The notes under the pieces: model-generated
Database searches by the model: none
Told to the model about the DNA's origin: nothing
The model's input: only the letters and a program-made list of their open reading frames with translations
Part shown: in pieces, positions 7,987 through 17,358 of the stretch
Numbering within the stretch: position 1 is the stretch's first letter
Layout: each line of letters opens with the position of its first letter
From: Prescottella equi
Lineage (GTDB): Bacteria > Actinomycetota > Actinomycetes > Mycobacteriales > Mycobacteriaceae
Length of the DNA: 64,000 nucleotides
Reading direction: 5' to 3'
Assembly (NCBI RefSeq): GCF_020171745.1
Contig: NZ_JAIVAH010000013.1
Span: forward strand, 248,001 to 312,000
Program-made: the position numbers and the translations under genes

Positions 7987-9444
7987 TCAGCCCGATTCGG
8001 CGACGCGAGCGGCCGGGCGGGCGTGCGGCGACCCGATCGGAGTCACCTTCCGCGGCGCGTGCGTCCGCTCCACGATTCCGAAATCGTTGGCGAGAAATGA
8101 TTCCGCGGAATCGTCGAGAATATTCATCCACTCGTCGTGCAGCGGCGGGGCCACGGAGCCGGTCAGTGTCGACGTGTAGCTGCAGTTCCGGTAGCCCATG
8201 ATGTCGTTCTTCTTGTCCTTCTTCCACTTCTTGAACAGCTCGCCCTGTTTTTCGACGTGGAATTCGGGGTAGTCGGTTCGATCGACAAGATCGCGAATGT
8301 AGGCCGCCTGGAAATCGATCTCGTCGACCGCGGCGTCCAGGTTTTCCTCGCGTTCACGCCACAGGTCGATATCCCGCTCGCGGGCCTCGTGATCCGGCAA
8401 TTCGATGCGATCGAGAATTACGTCGCGCACATACCATGCCTGGGCGTCGAACATATTGAACGTGAAGTACTGGTCCTGCATGCCGAGGAAGAACAACTGC
8501 GGATTCGCCTGCGAGACGACGCCCTTGTAGATGTCGCGCGGGTACAGGCGGTTGTTCGTCTTGAGGGCCAGGTCGTCGGGTAGGAACGGGAAGTGGTGCC
8601 GGTACCCGGTGCACAGGACGATCGCGTCCACCTCACGGGTGCTGCCGTCCTGGAAGTGCACGGTGTTGCCGTCGATCTCGGTGAGCAGCGGCACCTCGGA
8701 CAGGCCCTCCGGCCAGTCGTGCCCCATCGGGTTGGAGCGGTAGCTGAACGTGACCTCGGCGGCGCCGTACTTGAAGCACTGGGTGCCGATGTCCTCAGCG
8801 GAATAGCTGCTGCCGATCAGTAGGAGGCGCTTACCTGTGAATTCCCGCGCGTCACGGAAGTCGTGGGCGTGCAGCACCCGTCCCGGGAAGTCCTCGATGC
8901 CGTCGAAATGCGGAACATTGGGTGTGGAGAAATGTCCGGTTGCGACCACGACGTGGTCGAACAGTTCGGTCTCGAGTACATCCTTGTCGTGATCGGCGAC
9001 GGTCACCGCGAACTTACCCGGGCCGTTCCCCGGCGTCTCCGCCGGCACGTACTCCACCCACCGGACGGCGGTGTCGAAGCGGATGTACTTGCGGACGTCG
9101 TCCTGATCGACGCGTCCCATGATGTAGTCGTGCAGCACGGCCCGTGGCGGATACGACGGAATCGGTCGGCCGAAATGTTCCTCGAAAGAATAGTCGGCGA
9201 ACTCCAGGCACTCCTTCGGCCCGTTGGACCAGAGGAAGCGATACATGCTCCCGTGTACCGGTTCGCCGTGTTGGTCGAGACCCGTGCGCCACGTGTAGTT
9301 CCACATGCCGCCCAGATCGCTCTGCTTTTCGTAACAAACAATTTCGGGCATCGACCCAAGACCTGATTTCCGCGCTGACTCGAATGCCCTCAACTGTGCG
9401 AGGCCACTCGGACCGGCTCCCAAAATCGCGATCCTTGGCGTCAA
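7987..9444 (-). CDS. Flavin-containing monooxygenase (trimethylamine monooxygenase-like)
   Basis: About 485 residues. FAD site GAGPSGLAQ at the N-terminus, FMO signature [18 protein letters not shown] site [11 protein letters not shown], and the subgroup-typical [25 protein letters not shown] split over two blocks. These resemble bacterial Tmm/mFMO enzymes that N-oxygenate trimethylamine or oxidise indole-like substrates. I chose the TTG at 9444 because AGGGAG lies 7 bp upstream and the FAD motif follows directly. The gene is visibly richer in A/T than its neighbours, and its 5' region is AT-rich, hinting at acquisition. Exact substrate unknown. Confidence 0.85.
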   Translation of the reverse strand: MTPRIAILGAGPSGLAQLRAFESARKSGLGSMPEIVCYEKQSDLGGMWNYTWRTGLDQHGEPVHGSMYRFLWSNGPKECLEFADYSFEEHFGRPIPSYPPRAVLHDYIMGRVDQDDVRKYIRFDTAVRWVEYVPAETPGNGPGKFAVTVADHDKDVLETELFDHVVVATGHFSTPNVPHFDGIEDFPGRVLHAHDFRDAREFTGKRLLLIGSSYSAEDIGTQCFKYGAAEVTFSYRSNPMGHDWPEGLSEVPLLTEIDGNTVHFQDGSTREVDAIVLCTGYRHHFPFLPDDLALKTNNRLYPRDIYKGVVSQANPQLFFLGMQDQYFTFNMFDAQAWYVRDVILDRIELPDHEARERDIDLWREREENLDAAVDEIDFQAAYIRDLVDRTDYPEFHVEKQGELFKKWKKDKKNDIMGYRNCSYTSTLTGSVAPPLHDEWMNILDDSAESFLANDFGIVERTHAPRKVTPIGSPHARPAARVAESG

Positions 9445-9573
9445 AGTTTTCTCCCTATTTTCGTTGATCCCTTCTTCTTGCTTAGCACAGCGAAAGACGG
9501 TTTGGCCAACTCGCGAATCGAAATTCTGTGCGATTCGTCGGGCGAAATACACCCGTTCACCAGTGCAAACGCG

Positions 9574-11568
9574 TCACCAGTGCGTGCCCGGAATCAGTCG
9601 GGCCAGACGGCGCCCGAACCGCGCCGCGGTGGCGGTCGGACCGGTCGGTCGAGGGGCGGGAGTCGACGCCTGGGGCTCGAGTGGCGCAGGGCTGTCGGCC
9701 TCCCCGCGTGCGGCCGGCGAATCCGGGAATGCGTGGTACATCTGCGACAGCGCGCGGTCCTTGAGGCGCGGTGCGAAGATGCCGCCGAATTCGGCGAGGG
9801 TGCCGACCGGGACGTCGATGCGCTTGGGCCTCTCGACGAGCGCGCGGACCACCATGGCCGCGGCCTTCTCGGGACTCGCGGCCGGGCCCGCGTTGTACTG
9901 GCCGGTGGGCGCGATCATCGGCGTGCGTACCAGCGGCATGTGGATCGTGGTGAACGTGATGCCGTCGGAGAGGGTCTCGGCGGCGGCCACGTCCGCGAAG
10001 GCGTCGAGGGCGGACTTGCTCGCGACGTACGCCGCGAACCGCGGGGTCCGGGCCTGCACGCCGGCGGTGCTGATGTCGACGATGTGACCGAAGCGGCGCT
10101 CGCGCATGTGCGGCAGCAACGCGAGCACCATGCGCACCGCGCCGAAGTAGTTGACCGCCATGGTGCGCTCGAAATCGTGCAGACGGTCGGTGGAGCGGTA
10201 CAGTCCGCGCCGGATGGACCGGCCCGCGTTGTTGACGAGCATGTCGACGTGGTCGTGTTCGGCCAGAATCGACTTCACCGTCCGCTCGACGGCCTCGCTG
10301 TCGGTGATGTCGCACTGGTAGGCGTGCGCGGATCCGCCGGCCTCACGGATCTGGGACACCACGGCGTCGAGTTCGTCCGCGCGGCGGGCGAGCAGCAGCA
10401 CTGTCGCGCCCTTGGCGGCGGTGGCTACCGCGGCCGCGCGGCCGATGCCGGACGACGCCCCGGTGATGACGACGTGTCGGTTCACGAGGGGGCCGGCAGG
10501 GTCGTCGCGTCGGGCGCGGTCCGGGTCGAGGTGCTCGCGCCAGTACTCCCACAGTCTTCCCGCGTACGACGGGAACGGCGGCACCGCTATGCCACTGTCC
10601 TGCAGGGCCTCTCGGGTCCACTCCGTCGTGAATCGGGTCGGCAGGGTGAGATGGTCGAGCATCACCGGCGGGACACCCATCCGGCGCAGCGCGACGTCGC
10701 GAACCCCACGCACCCGTGCCGGCGGATCCAGCAGGGGGCGGGCCAGGGCGCCGGGCAGATCGGCGACCGGAGTCGGAGCGTGCGCGGCCTTCGCGAGCGC
10801 CGCATAGATCTGCCGGACCGGCTGGGCGTCGGGGGAGACGAGATGGAAGGCCCGGCGGTCGAGACCCGGCCGCAGCATCAACTCCACGATCGCAGCCGCG
10901 ACGAAGTCCACCGGAACCACGTTGGTGTAGCCCAGTTTCGGGACGGCGACCGGCAGCGCGGACGGCAACTTCGCGAGCGCGGCGAGCGCGGGGAAGAAGT
11001 AGTAGGGGCCGTCCACCTTGTCCATCTCGCCGGTGACCGAACTGCCCACCACGGCCGCCGGACGGTAGATCCGCCACGGCACGTTCGACGTCCGCACCAG
11101 GCGCTCGGCCTCGAACTTGGTGCGGTGGTACGGCGTCGGGAAATGCTGGCCGAGGTCGAAGTCCTCCTCGGTGAACCGGCCGCGGTGATCGCCGGCCACC
11201 GCGATGGACGAGACATGGTGCAGGGTCGCGCCGAGCTGGTCGGCGAGGTCGATAACCGCGCGGGTGCCGTCGATGTTGGTCGACGCCTGCTCCTCGCCCG
11301 CGGTGAGGTTGTAGATCGCGCCGAGGTGCAGCACGTGGTCGGCGGCCGGCGGCGCGGCCTCGAACCCCAGGCCCGGCTCGGTGAGATCGCCGACGAGCGC
11401 GTGCACCCGGCCGCGGTCCGGCCAGCGCTCGGCCAGGCGCTCGAACTTCGACAGAGATCCGGGCCGGACGAGGACGTGTACCTGCGCCGACGGGTCCCGT
11501 TCGAGCAGCCGCTCGATCGTGTGTCTGCCGAGGAACCCCGTGCCGCCCGTGACGATGTACGTGGCCAT
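9574..11568 (-). CDS. acrA1: Two-domain fatty acyl-CoA reductase (AcrA1/FcrA type)
   Basis: 664 residues joining two Rossmann domains. Residues 1-350 form an NAD-dependent epimerase/FAR-like reductase (VTGGTGFLGR, YHRTKFEAE). Residues 365-610 form a classical short-chain dehydrogenase (TGASSGIGRA, NNAG, YVASKSALDAF). This arrangement matches the actinobacterial fatty acyl-CoA reductase that makes fatty aldehydes or alcohols for wax esters (Mtb Rv3391). A Pro/Ala-rich tail ends the protein. It is preceded by a repeat-containing promoter region (11578-11598) and followed by the divergent-looking AT-rich leader of the monooxygenase gene. Confidence 0.85.
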   Translation of the reverse strand: MATYIVTGGTGFLGRHTIERLLERDPSAQVHVLVRPGSLSKFERLAERWPDRGRVHALVGDLTEPGLGFEAAPPAADHVLHLGAIYNLTAGEEQASTNIDGTRAVIDLADQLGATLHHVSSIAVAGDHRGRFTEEDFDLGQHFPTPYHRTKFEAERLVRTSNVPWRIYRPAAVVGSSVTGEMDKVDGPYYFFPALAALAKLPSALPVAVPKLGYTNVVPVDFVAAAIVELMLRPGLDRRAFHLVSPDAQPVRQIYAALAKAAHAPTPVADLPGALARPLLDPPARVRGVRDVALRRMGVPPVMLDHLTLPTRFTTEWTREALQDSGIAVPPFPSYAGRLWEYWREHLDPDRARRDDPAGPLVNRHVVITGASSGIGRAAAVATAAKGATVLLLARRADELDAVVSQIREAGGSAHAYQCDITDSEAVERTVKSILAEHDHVDMLVNNAGRSIRRGLYRSTDRLHDFERTMAVNYFGAVRMVLALLPHMRERRFGHIVDISTAGVQARTPRFAAYVASKSALDAFADVAAAETLSDGITFTTIHMPLVRTPMIAPTGQYNAGPAASPEKAAAMVVRALVERPKRIDVPVGTLAEFGGIFAPRLKDRALSQMYHAFPDSPAARGEADSPAPLEPQASTPAPRPTGPTATAARFGRRLARLIPGTHW

Positions 11569-11577
11569 ACCCCCGGA

Positions 11578-11598
11578 ACTTACTCCGAAGTAAGGAGT
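11578..11598. promoter_or_regulatory. Nested inverted repeats upstream of acyl-CoA reductase
   Basis: Overlapping repeats CTTAC-n6-GTAAG and ACTCC-n7-GGAGT lie 10-30 bp upstream of the reductase ATG. The layout suits a TetR-family operator, but no cognate regulator is in view; this is a tentative assignment. Confidence 0.35.
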
Positions 11599-11619
11599 GT
11601 CACCAGGGGTGCGGGAAAC

Positions 11620-13740
11620 TCAGTGCCCGAGGCCGACGCGTTCGTGCACCCGCCGCATCCAGGCCGGGGCCCACCAGTTGGCCTCGCCCATGAGCTTGAC
11701 CAGCGACGGCACCAGCAGCATCCGCACGACGGTGGCGTCGATGATCAGCGCGAGGATCATGCCGACCCCGAGGAACCGCATGATCGACAGGCCCGACACC
11801 GTGAACGCGCCGGTGACGACGATGAGCAGCATCGCGGCCGCGGTGACGACCCGGCCGGTGCGCTCGGCGCCGATCCGCACGGCCTCCTCGGTGGTGGCGC
11901 CGGCGGCCCGGGCCTCGACCATCCGCGACATCAGGAACACCTCGTAGTCGGTCGACAGTCCGAACACCACCGCGAGGATGAGCACCACGAACGTGGCCTC
12001 CAGCGGGGCCGGGGTGACCCCGAGCAGGTCGGCGCCGTGCCCCTCCTGGAACACCCACGTGAGGATGCCGAACGTCGCCGCCAGGCTCAGTCCCGCCATC
12101 GCGACGGCCTTGATCGGCAGCACCACCGATCCGAACGCCAGGAACATCAGCACCAGCGTCGAGACCACCATGATCGCGATCATCGCGGGCAGCCAGCGCA
12201 CGATCGCGGCGTTGCCGTCGTCGACGGACGCCTGCCCGCCGCCGACGAGCAGTTCGGTGCCCGGCGGGGCGCCGATCGCCCGCAGGCCCTGCACGGCGTC
12301 GCCGGCCGCGGCGCCCTCGACTCCCTCCGCGTAGAGCGCCTGGATCGCGGTCACGTCGTTCTTCGTCGCGAGGACCACGGCCTGCGAGATGCCGTCCACC
12401 TGCTTGGCCGCGGCGACGACCTTCGCCAGGTCGCCGGGCGACGCGGGCGCCCCGTCGGGTCCGCGCAGGACCATCGTCGCGCCCTCGCCGGTCGACGGGA
12501 ACTCGGTCGCGAGCGTCTCGGTGGCGATGCGGGCCGGATCGTCGGCCGGCAGTGCGGTGTAGGTGATCTCGCCGAGCGTCGCCTTCGTCAGCGGCGCGGC
12601 GAGCACGAGCAGACCGGCGGTGATGCCGACCGCGACGACTGCGGGTCGCTTCATCACCTTCGTGACGACACCACCCCAGAAGCGCTGGGCGCGTTCCTCG
12701 CCGCGCTGCGCCGCACCCTTGCGCCACGACAGCGCGTCGATGCGGTGTCCGAGGATCGCGAGCAGCGCGGGCACGACCGTCAGCGACAGCACCGCCGCAC
12801 CCGTCACGGCCGCGATCGCGCCGAAGCCGAGGGAGCGGATCACCGCCTGCGGGAACACGAGCATGCCCGCGAACGCGCACACCAGCAGCAGGCCCGAGAA
12901 CATCACGGTGCGGCCGGCCGTCAGCACGGTCCGGCGGGCGGCGTCGGCGGGCGCGGCGCCACTCCTGAGTTCCTCACGGAACCGACTCACGATGAACAGG
13001 CCGTAGTCGATCGCCAGGCCCAGACCGATCAGCGACGCAACGTTGAGCGCGAACGAACTGACCTCGGTGACCTGGGTGAGCAGACGCAGGATGCCCAGTG
13101 AACTGAGCACCGAGAGCAGACCGACGAACACCGGGACCGCCGCTGCGACCAGGCCGCCGAAGACGAACACCAACAGCACCAACGTGATCGGGATCGCGAT
13201 CGCCTCGGCGCGGACCAGGTCGGCCTGCAGCCGATTGCTGAGCGAGACCCCGACCACGGCGCCACCCGCGAATTCGGATTCCACCCCGTCGATCTCGAGC
13301 TTCGGCAGCAGGTCGCCGAAATTGGCGACGGTCACCTCCGCGTCGGGCGAGAGCACGATCGACGCGGCCACCTTCGTCTCGTCGTTCGAGAGCAACAACT
13401 GTTTCGCGGGCGGCACCGCCGTCCAGTACGACGTCACCGACTGCGTCGGCACCTCGGCCGCGAACCGGTCGAGGGTTTCGGTGACGACCGGCTCCAGATC
13501 GGCGAGGGTCTTGCCGCCCGGCACCGTGTAGATCGCGACGATGTCGGGGTCCTGCCGGCCGAAGTTGTCGTCGACGATCCGCGACACCTCTGCCGATTCG
13601 CTTCCCGGATCGGTGTATCCGCCCTGACTGAGTTTGGAGAACACGCCGGTGCCCCAGATTCCGGCCGCGAGGGCGGCGATCAGAACGACCGCCAGTACCC
13701 ACCATTTGCGTGCAACGACGATCGAGGACCAGCGTGTCAT
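11620..13740 (-). CDS. MmpL family RND transporter
   Basis: 706 residues with RND/MmpL topology: an N-terminal helix (KWWVLAVVLIAALAAGIWG), an extracytoplasmic loop, a five-helix bundle, a second loop and a second bundle. The typical IDYGLFIVSRFREE motif follows TM4 and DYEVFLMSRMVE is its counterpart in the second half. MmpL proteins export lipids or lipophilic molecules across the inner membrane using proton flux. The ABC permease gene ends 30 bp upstream on the same strand, so it may be the last gene of that operon. No MmpS is adjacent. Cargo unknown. Confidence 0.85.
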   Translation of the reverse strand: MTRWSSIVVARKWWVLAVVLIAALAAGIWGTGVFSKLSQGGYTDPGSESAEVSRIVDDNFGRQDPDIVAIYTVPGGKTLADLEPVVTETLDRFAAEVPTQSVTSYWTAVPPAKQLLLSNDETKVAASIVLSPDAEVTVANFGDLLPKLEIDGVESEFAGGAVVGVSLSNRLQADLVRAEAIAIPITLVLLVFVFGGLVAAAVPVFVGLLSVLSSLGILRLLTQVTEVSSFALNVASLIGLGLAIDYGLFIVSRFREELRSGAAPADAARRTVLTAGRTVMFSGLLLVCAFAGMLVFPQAVIRSLGFGAIAAVTGAAVLSLTVVPALLAILGHRIDALSWRKGAAQRGEERAQRFWGGVVTKVMKRPAVVAVGITAGLLVLAAPLTKATLGEITYTALPADDPARIATETLATEFPSTGEGATMVLRGPDGAPASPGDLAKVVAAAKQVDGISQAVVLATKNDVTAIQALYAEGVEGAAAGDAVQGLRAIGAPPGTELLVGGGQASVDDGNAAIVRWLPAMIAIMVVSTLVLMFLAFGSVVLPIKAVAMAGLSLAATFGILTWVFQEGHGADLLGVTPAPLEATFVVLILAVVFGLSTDYEVFLMSRMVEARAAGATTEEAVRIGAERTGRVVTAAAMLLIVVTGAFTVSGLSIMRFLGVGMILALIIDATVVRMLLVPSLVKLMGEANWWAPAWMRRVHERVGLGH

Positions 13741-13770
13741 TCCCGCGACTCTAGCGACTCCCTCGGTGCG

Positions 13771-14652
13771 TCATTTCAGTCCGGACCGGACGAAGGCGTC
13801 GACGACGTGCCGCTGCAGGAAGATGTAGATGAGGAAGATCGGCAGGCACGCGATACCGGCGGCCGCCATCACCGCACCCCAGTTGTTGCCCTCGGCGCCG
13901 AGGAAACTGCGGATGCCGATCTGCACCAGCGCATCCGAGTTCCGCAGCACCAGCGACGGCCACAGGTACTCGTTCCACGCCGAGATGAACAGCATGATCC
14001 CGAGCGCCGCGAGCGCCGGACGCATGTTGGGCACGATCACCTTCCACAGTGACGCCCACGCGCCCTGCCCGTCCATCTCGCTCGCGTCGAGCAACTCGCG
14101 CGGGAACGCCTCCATGTGCTGACGCAGCAGCATCACCCCGAACGCCGAGCACAGATTCGGGATCACCACGCCGGCGACGGTGTCGAGCAGACCCATCTGC
14201 GAGATCAGCAGGTAGTTGGGAATCATCGTGACCTGGAACGGCACCAGCCACGACCCGACGAACAACAGGAACAGCAGTCGTTTGCCGACGAAGTCCCACC
14301 GCGCGAACGCGTACGACGCGAGCAGCGCGACGAACAGCTGGCTGATCGCGACGACGAACGCCATCGCGAACGTGTTGGTGAGCATCGACAGCATCGGGAT
14401 GGTGTCGAAGACGTACCGGAAGTTGTCGAGGTTCAGCGGCCACGGAACGGGGCTGCCGGACAGGGAATCCTCCGGCCGGCGCAGTGCGGTCGCGAACATC
14501 CAGTAGACCGGGAAGACGCTGAACACCGCGAGGGCGGCCAGCACGACGTGACCGAGAGCGACGCGGCGCTTGTTCCGTCGCGGCTCGGGGGTGTCGGCCG
14601 ACGGGGCGGCCTGCGTGCTGGGCGGGGCGGGATCGAGAAGGACGAAGGCCAT
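13771..14652 (-). CDS. ABC importer permease, UgpE/MalG-like
   Basis: 293 residues with six predicted membrane helices and the permease EAA-type loop DASEMDGQGAWASLWKVIVP, which docks on the ATPase. A proline-rich cytoplasmic N-terminus precedes TM1. It belongs to the CUT1 carbohydrate/glycerol-phosphate importer family and pairs with the permease ending 9 bp upstream. It is the distal transporter subunit of the operon starting at 19843. Confidence 0.85.
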   Translation of the reverse strand: MAFVLLDPAPPSTQAAPSADTPEPRRNKRRVALGHVVLAALAVFSVFPVYWMFATALRRPEDSLSGSPVPWPLNLDNFRYVFDTIPMLSMLTNTFAMAFVVAISQLFVALLASYAFARWDFVGKRLLFLLFVGSWLVPFQVTMIPNYLLISQMGLLDTVAGVVIPNLCSAFGVMLLRQHMEAFPRELLDASEMDGQGAWASLWKVIVPNMRPALAALGIMLFISAWNEYLWPSLVLRNSDALVQIGIRSFLGAEGNNWGAVMAAAGIACLPIFLIYIFLQRHVVDAFVRSGLK

Positions 14653-14661
14653 CGGTGATTC

Positions 14662-15627
14662 CTAGTTGTCGTAGAAGCTCAGTCGCTCGGACAACCGCAC
14701 GAACACGAATGCGATCAGACCGAAGCCGAGGAAGAAGAGGGTGCCCGCGGCCGCCGAGAGACCGGCGTCGAAGTTGCGGAAACCGAACTCGTACAACAGG
14801 TAGTAGATGTTGGTCGACGACCCGCTGGGGCCGCCCTGCGTGAGGACGTCGATCACCGGGTAGGTCCACTGCGCGCTCAGCAGGATCGTCATGAGCGCCA
14901 GGAAGACCAGCGTGGGGGAGAGCAGCGGCAGTGTGATGCGCCGGGTGATCGTGGACGGGGTGGCGCCGTCGAGCGCGGCGGCGTGACCGTAGTCGGGGCT
15001 GATCCCGGCCATGCCGGCGGAGATCACCAGCACGCCGAACCCGAGCATCTGCCAGCCGACGATCACGACGACGCCGATCAGCGCGAGCTTCGGGTCACGG
15101 AACACGTTGCCCAGGTCGTGACCCATTGCCGCGGAGATGCGCGGGATCATGCCGTTGTCCGGGTTGAACAGCCAGCGCCAGATCGCGCTGCTCGCAACGG
15201 GCGTCACGAGGAACGGGACGAAGATGAGGGCCTGGTAGAAGGTGCGGGCCCGTCCGCTCACCCGAGTGCACAGCAGCGCGATGACGAGCGGCAGAACCAG
15301 CGAGAACACCATGAACGCGGCGATGTACGCCACCGTGTTCCACAGGGCCTGATGCAGTTCCGGCAGCGACAGCACCGCGGTGTAGTTGTCGAGCCCGACC
15401 GGCTTCTTCGGGCTGGTCGGAATCATGTTCCATTTGTAGAACGAGAGCCCGACGGTCTCGGCGAGCGGCTTGTAGGTCCACAGGACCAGCAGGACCGTGG
15501 CGGGGAGCAGGAACAGGTAGGGAACGGCGCGGCGTGGCACCTGCGACCGCCACCCCGCCCCGGCCCGCACGGGCTGGGGCGAGGAGGCGGTCTGCGGTTC
15601 GACGATCGCCGGAACTTCGACGAACAT
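14662..15627 (-). CDS. ABC importer permease, UgpA/MalF-like
   Basis: 321 residues, six predicted helices, CUT1-family permease with the ATPase-docking loop AAALDGATPSTITRRITLP. It forms the transmembrane heterodimer with the following permease. The gene follows the phosphodiesterase gene by about 30 bp on the same strand, so the importer and the hydrolases are made together. Confidence 0.85.
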   Translation of the reverse strand: MFVEVPAIVEPQTASSPQPVRAGAGWRSQVPRRAVPYLFLLPATVLLVLWTYKPLAETVGLSFYKWNMIPTSPKKPVGLDNYTAVLSLPELHQALWNTVAYIAAFMVFSLVLPLVIALLCTRVSGRARTFYQALIFVPFLVTPVASSAIWRWLFNPDNGMIPRISAAMGHDLGNVFRDPKLALIGVVVIVGWQMLGFGVLVISAGMAGISPDYGHAAALDGATPSTITRRITLPLLSPTLVFLALMTILLSAQWTYPVIDVLTQGGPSGSSTNIYYLLYEFGFRNFDAGLSAAAGTLFFLGFGLIAFVFVRLSERLSFYDN

Positions 15628-15657
15628 TGATTTCTCGCAATCGTTTTCGGGAGTTTG

Positions 15658-16557
15658 TCAGTGGCTCGTGGTCTGAGCCATGGCCGCGAGCTGCTCCTCC
15701 GGAGACAGCGACTGGAAGTAGCGCATCTGCTCGAGCGTCACCTCGTACAGCGTCGGACCTTCCTCGACCGGGACGACGGTGTGCAGGATCCGGTCGGCGT
15801 ACACGTGGACCAGGTTGAACGACTGCCCGCTGTCCTGGCCGCGCATGCCGCCGCCGGTCGGGAACAGGTCCTGGGTGTAGCAGGTGGCGGAGGCGACGGA
15901 CACCGGGATGTCGCCGAAGGTGCACGTGGTCGAGTAGTGCAGGTGGCCACCGAGGATTCCGCGGACGTCGGTGCCGCGCAGCACGTCCTCGAGTCGGCGC
16001 TGGTCGCGCAGTTCGACGGCCTCGATCAGTTCCAGCGTGCTCGGCACCGGCGGGTGGTGCAGCGCCAGCAGCGTGCCGTGCGGCGCCGGAGTCGCGAGAA
16101 CGTCGCGGAGCCAATCGAGCTGCGCGTCTGTGATCTCACCGTGGTGGTGGCCGGGAACGGTGCTGTCGAGCGCGACGATCCGCAGGCCGTCGATGTCGTG
16201 GACGATGTCCACCGACTCCTGTGTGGGCTCGGCGCCGAGCAGCCCCGCGCGGAACTCGGGCCGGCTGTCGTGGTTGCCCATCACCCAGATCACCCGGGCG
16301 CCCAGCTTCTGCGCAGCCGGTTCGACCAAGTCCCGCAGTCGGGCGTATGCCTGCGGATTGCCGGCGTCGGCGAGGTCGCCGGTGAACACGATCGCCTCGG
16401 GACGCTGGCCCGCGCGGTCGAGGCGGTCGAAGACGCGGGCGAGCTTGCTGTCGCTGTCGACGCTGCCGTGGAGGAACTCGCCGTCCCCGACGAAGTGGGT
16501 GTCGCTGATGTGCAGGACGAAGTGTTCGGGGGCGCCGTACTGTCCGGATTCGGACAT
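15658..16557 (-). CDS. Calcineurin-like metallophosphodiesterase (GpdQ/Rv0805-like)
   Basis: 299 residues with all dimetal-site motifs in order: DTH (residues 19-21), GDLAD (about 60), GNHD (about 95), HHPP and GGHLH. This is the class III phosphodiesterase set shared by cAMP phosphodiesterases and the glycerophosphodiesterase GpdQ. There is no signal peptide, so it acts in the cytoplasm. Its position inside an ABC-importer operon suggests it cleaves an imported phosphodiester such as a glycerophosphodiester; the cAMP role is the alternative. It starts 36 bp after the phosphatase gene. Confidence 0.8.
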   Translation of the reverse strand: MSESGQYGAPEHFVLHISDTHFVGDGEFLHGSVDSDSKLARVFDRLDRAGQRPEAIVFTGDLADAGNPQAYARLRDLVEPAAQKLGARVIWVMGNHDSRPEFRAGLLGAEPTQESVDIVHDIDGLRIVALDSTVPGHHHGEITDAQLDWLRDVLATPAPHGTLLALHHPPVPSTLELIEAVELRDQRRLEDVLRGTDVRGILGGHLHYSTTCTFGDIPVSVASATCYTQDLFPTGGGMRGQDSGQSFNLVHVYADRILHTVVPVEEGPTLYEVTLEQMRYFQSLSPEEQLAAMAQTTSH

Positions 16558-16593
16558 GTCTGTCTCCTTGTGGGATTCGTGTGAGGGTGGGCG

Positions 16594-17352
16594 TCAGCCG
16601 AGGAGGCAGGCGCGGAGGTCGTCGAGTTCGGTGTCGGTCATGCCGTGTGCACGCAGGTAGCCGACGGCGTCGCCGTGGCTCGCGCGCAACGACGCGAGGG
16701 TGGCGAGCATCAGCGGGGCCGGACTGGCGGCGACGATCTGGGCGATGTCGATCCCGGCGGGCAGGCCACGCGCTGCCATCGCTGCCGTCATCGTGTCCAC
16801 CCACTCGCCGGCGAGCATCAGTTCGGACAGTGAGTAGTCGGCGGCGATGTCGCGGTCGTCGACGCCGACGGCGGCCAGGGCCAGGGCGATCACCAGGCCG
16901 GTGCGGTCCTTGCCGGCGGTGCAGTGCACCAGGACCGGGTCGTCTCCGGAGTCGGCGATGAGGCGCACCGCGTCGGTGAGCGCGACGCCGTGCTCGCCCA
17001 GCATCCAGGCGTAGATCCCACCGAGATCGAGGGCTTCCGCGGTGTGCGTCGCGCCGCGGCTGCCGAGCCCGTCCCGGTAGACGGGCAGGTGGACCTCGCG
17101 GTGGCCGATGCCGTCGAGGGCGTTCGGGGCGCTCGCCCGTTCGTCGCTCTCTCGCAGGTCGATGACGAGGGCCAGCCCGAGATCCGAAAGTCCGGCGCGG
17201 CCGGCCGGGTCGATGCCGTGCAGCGCATCCGAGCGGAAGAGCTTGCCCCACTTGGTGGTCAGGCCGCCGGCGGGGTACCCGCCGACATCGCGGAGGTTGT
17301 GTACGCCGTCCGCGGGCAGGCGGCGGGACGGGGTGCGGAGGGGAGTCGTCAT
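16594..17352 (-). CDS. Tyrosine phosphatase-family phosphatase (PtpB-like)
   Basis: 252 residues. The P-loop HCTAGKDRTG places the catalytic Cys at 144 and Arg at 150; the N-terminal NLRDVGGYP is the MptpB-family signature. Relatives dephosphorylate phosphotyrosine and phosphoinositides, and related PTP-like enzymes hydrolyse inositol phosphates. No secretion signal is seen. The gene starts 6 bp after the solute-binding protein gene. In this operon a small-molecule phosphatase role seems more likely than signalling, but that is inference. Confidence 0.85.
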   Translation of the reverse strand: MTTPLRTPSRRLPADGVHNLRDVGGYPAGGLTTKWGKLFRSDALHGIDPAGRAGLSDLGLALVIDLRESDERASAPNALDGIGHREVHLPVYRDGLGSRGATHTAEALDLGGIYAWMLGEHGVALTDAVRLIADSGDDPVLVHCTAGKDRTGLVIALALAAVGVDDRDIAADYSLSELMLAGEWVDTMTAAMAARGLPAGIDIAQIVAASPAPLMLATLASLRASHGDAVGYLRAHGMTDTELDDLRACLLG

Positions 17353-17358
17353 GTCGTG

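Noticed and set aside
9478-13101. A 1207-codon open frame on the plus strand opposite acrA1 and mmpL
   Set aside because: It is antisense to two well-supported genes and has no domain; its length reflects GC bias.
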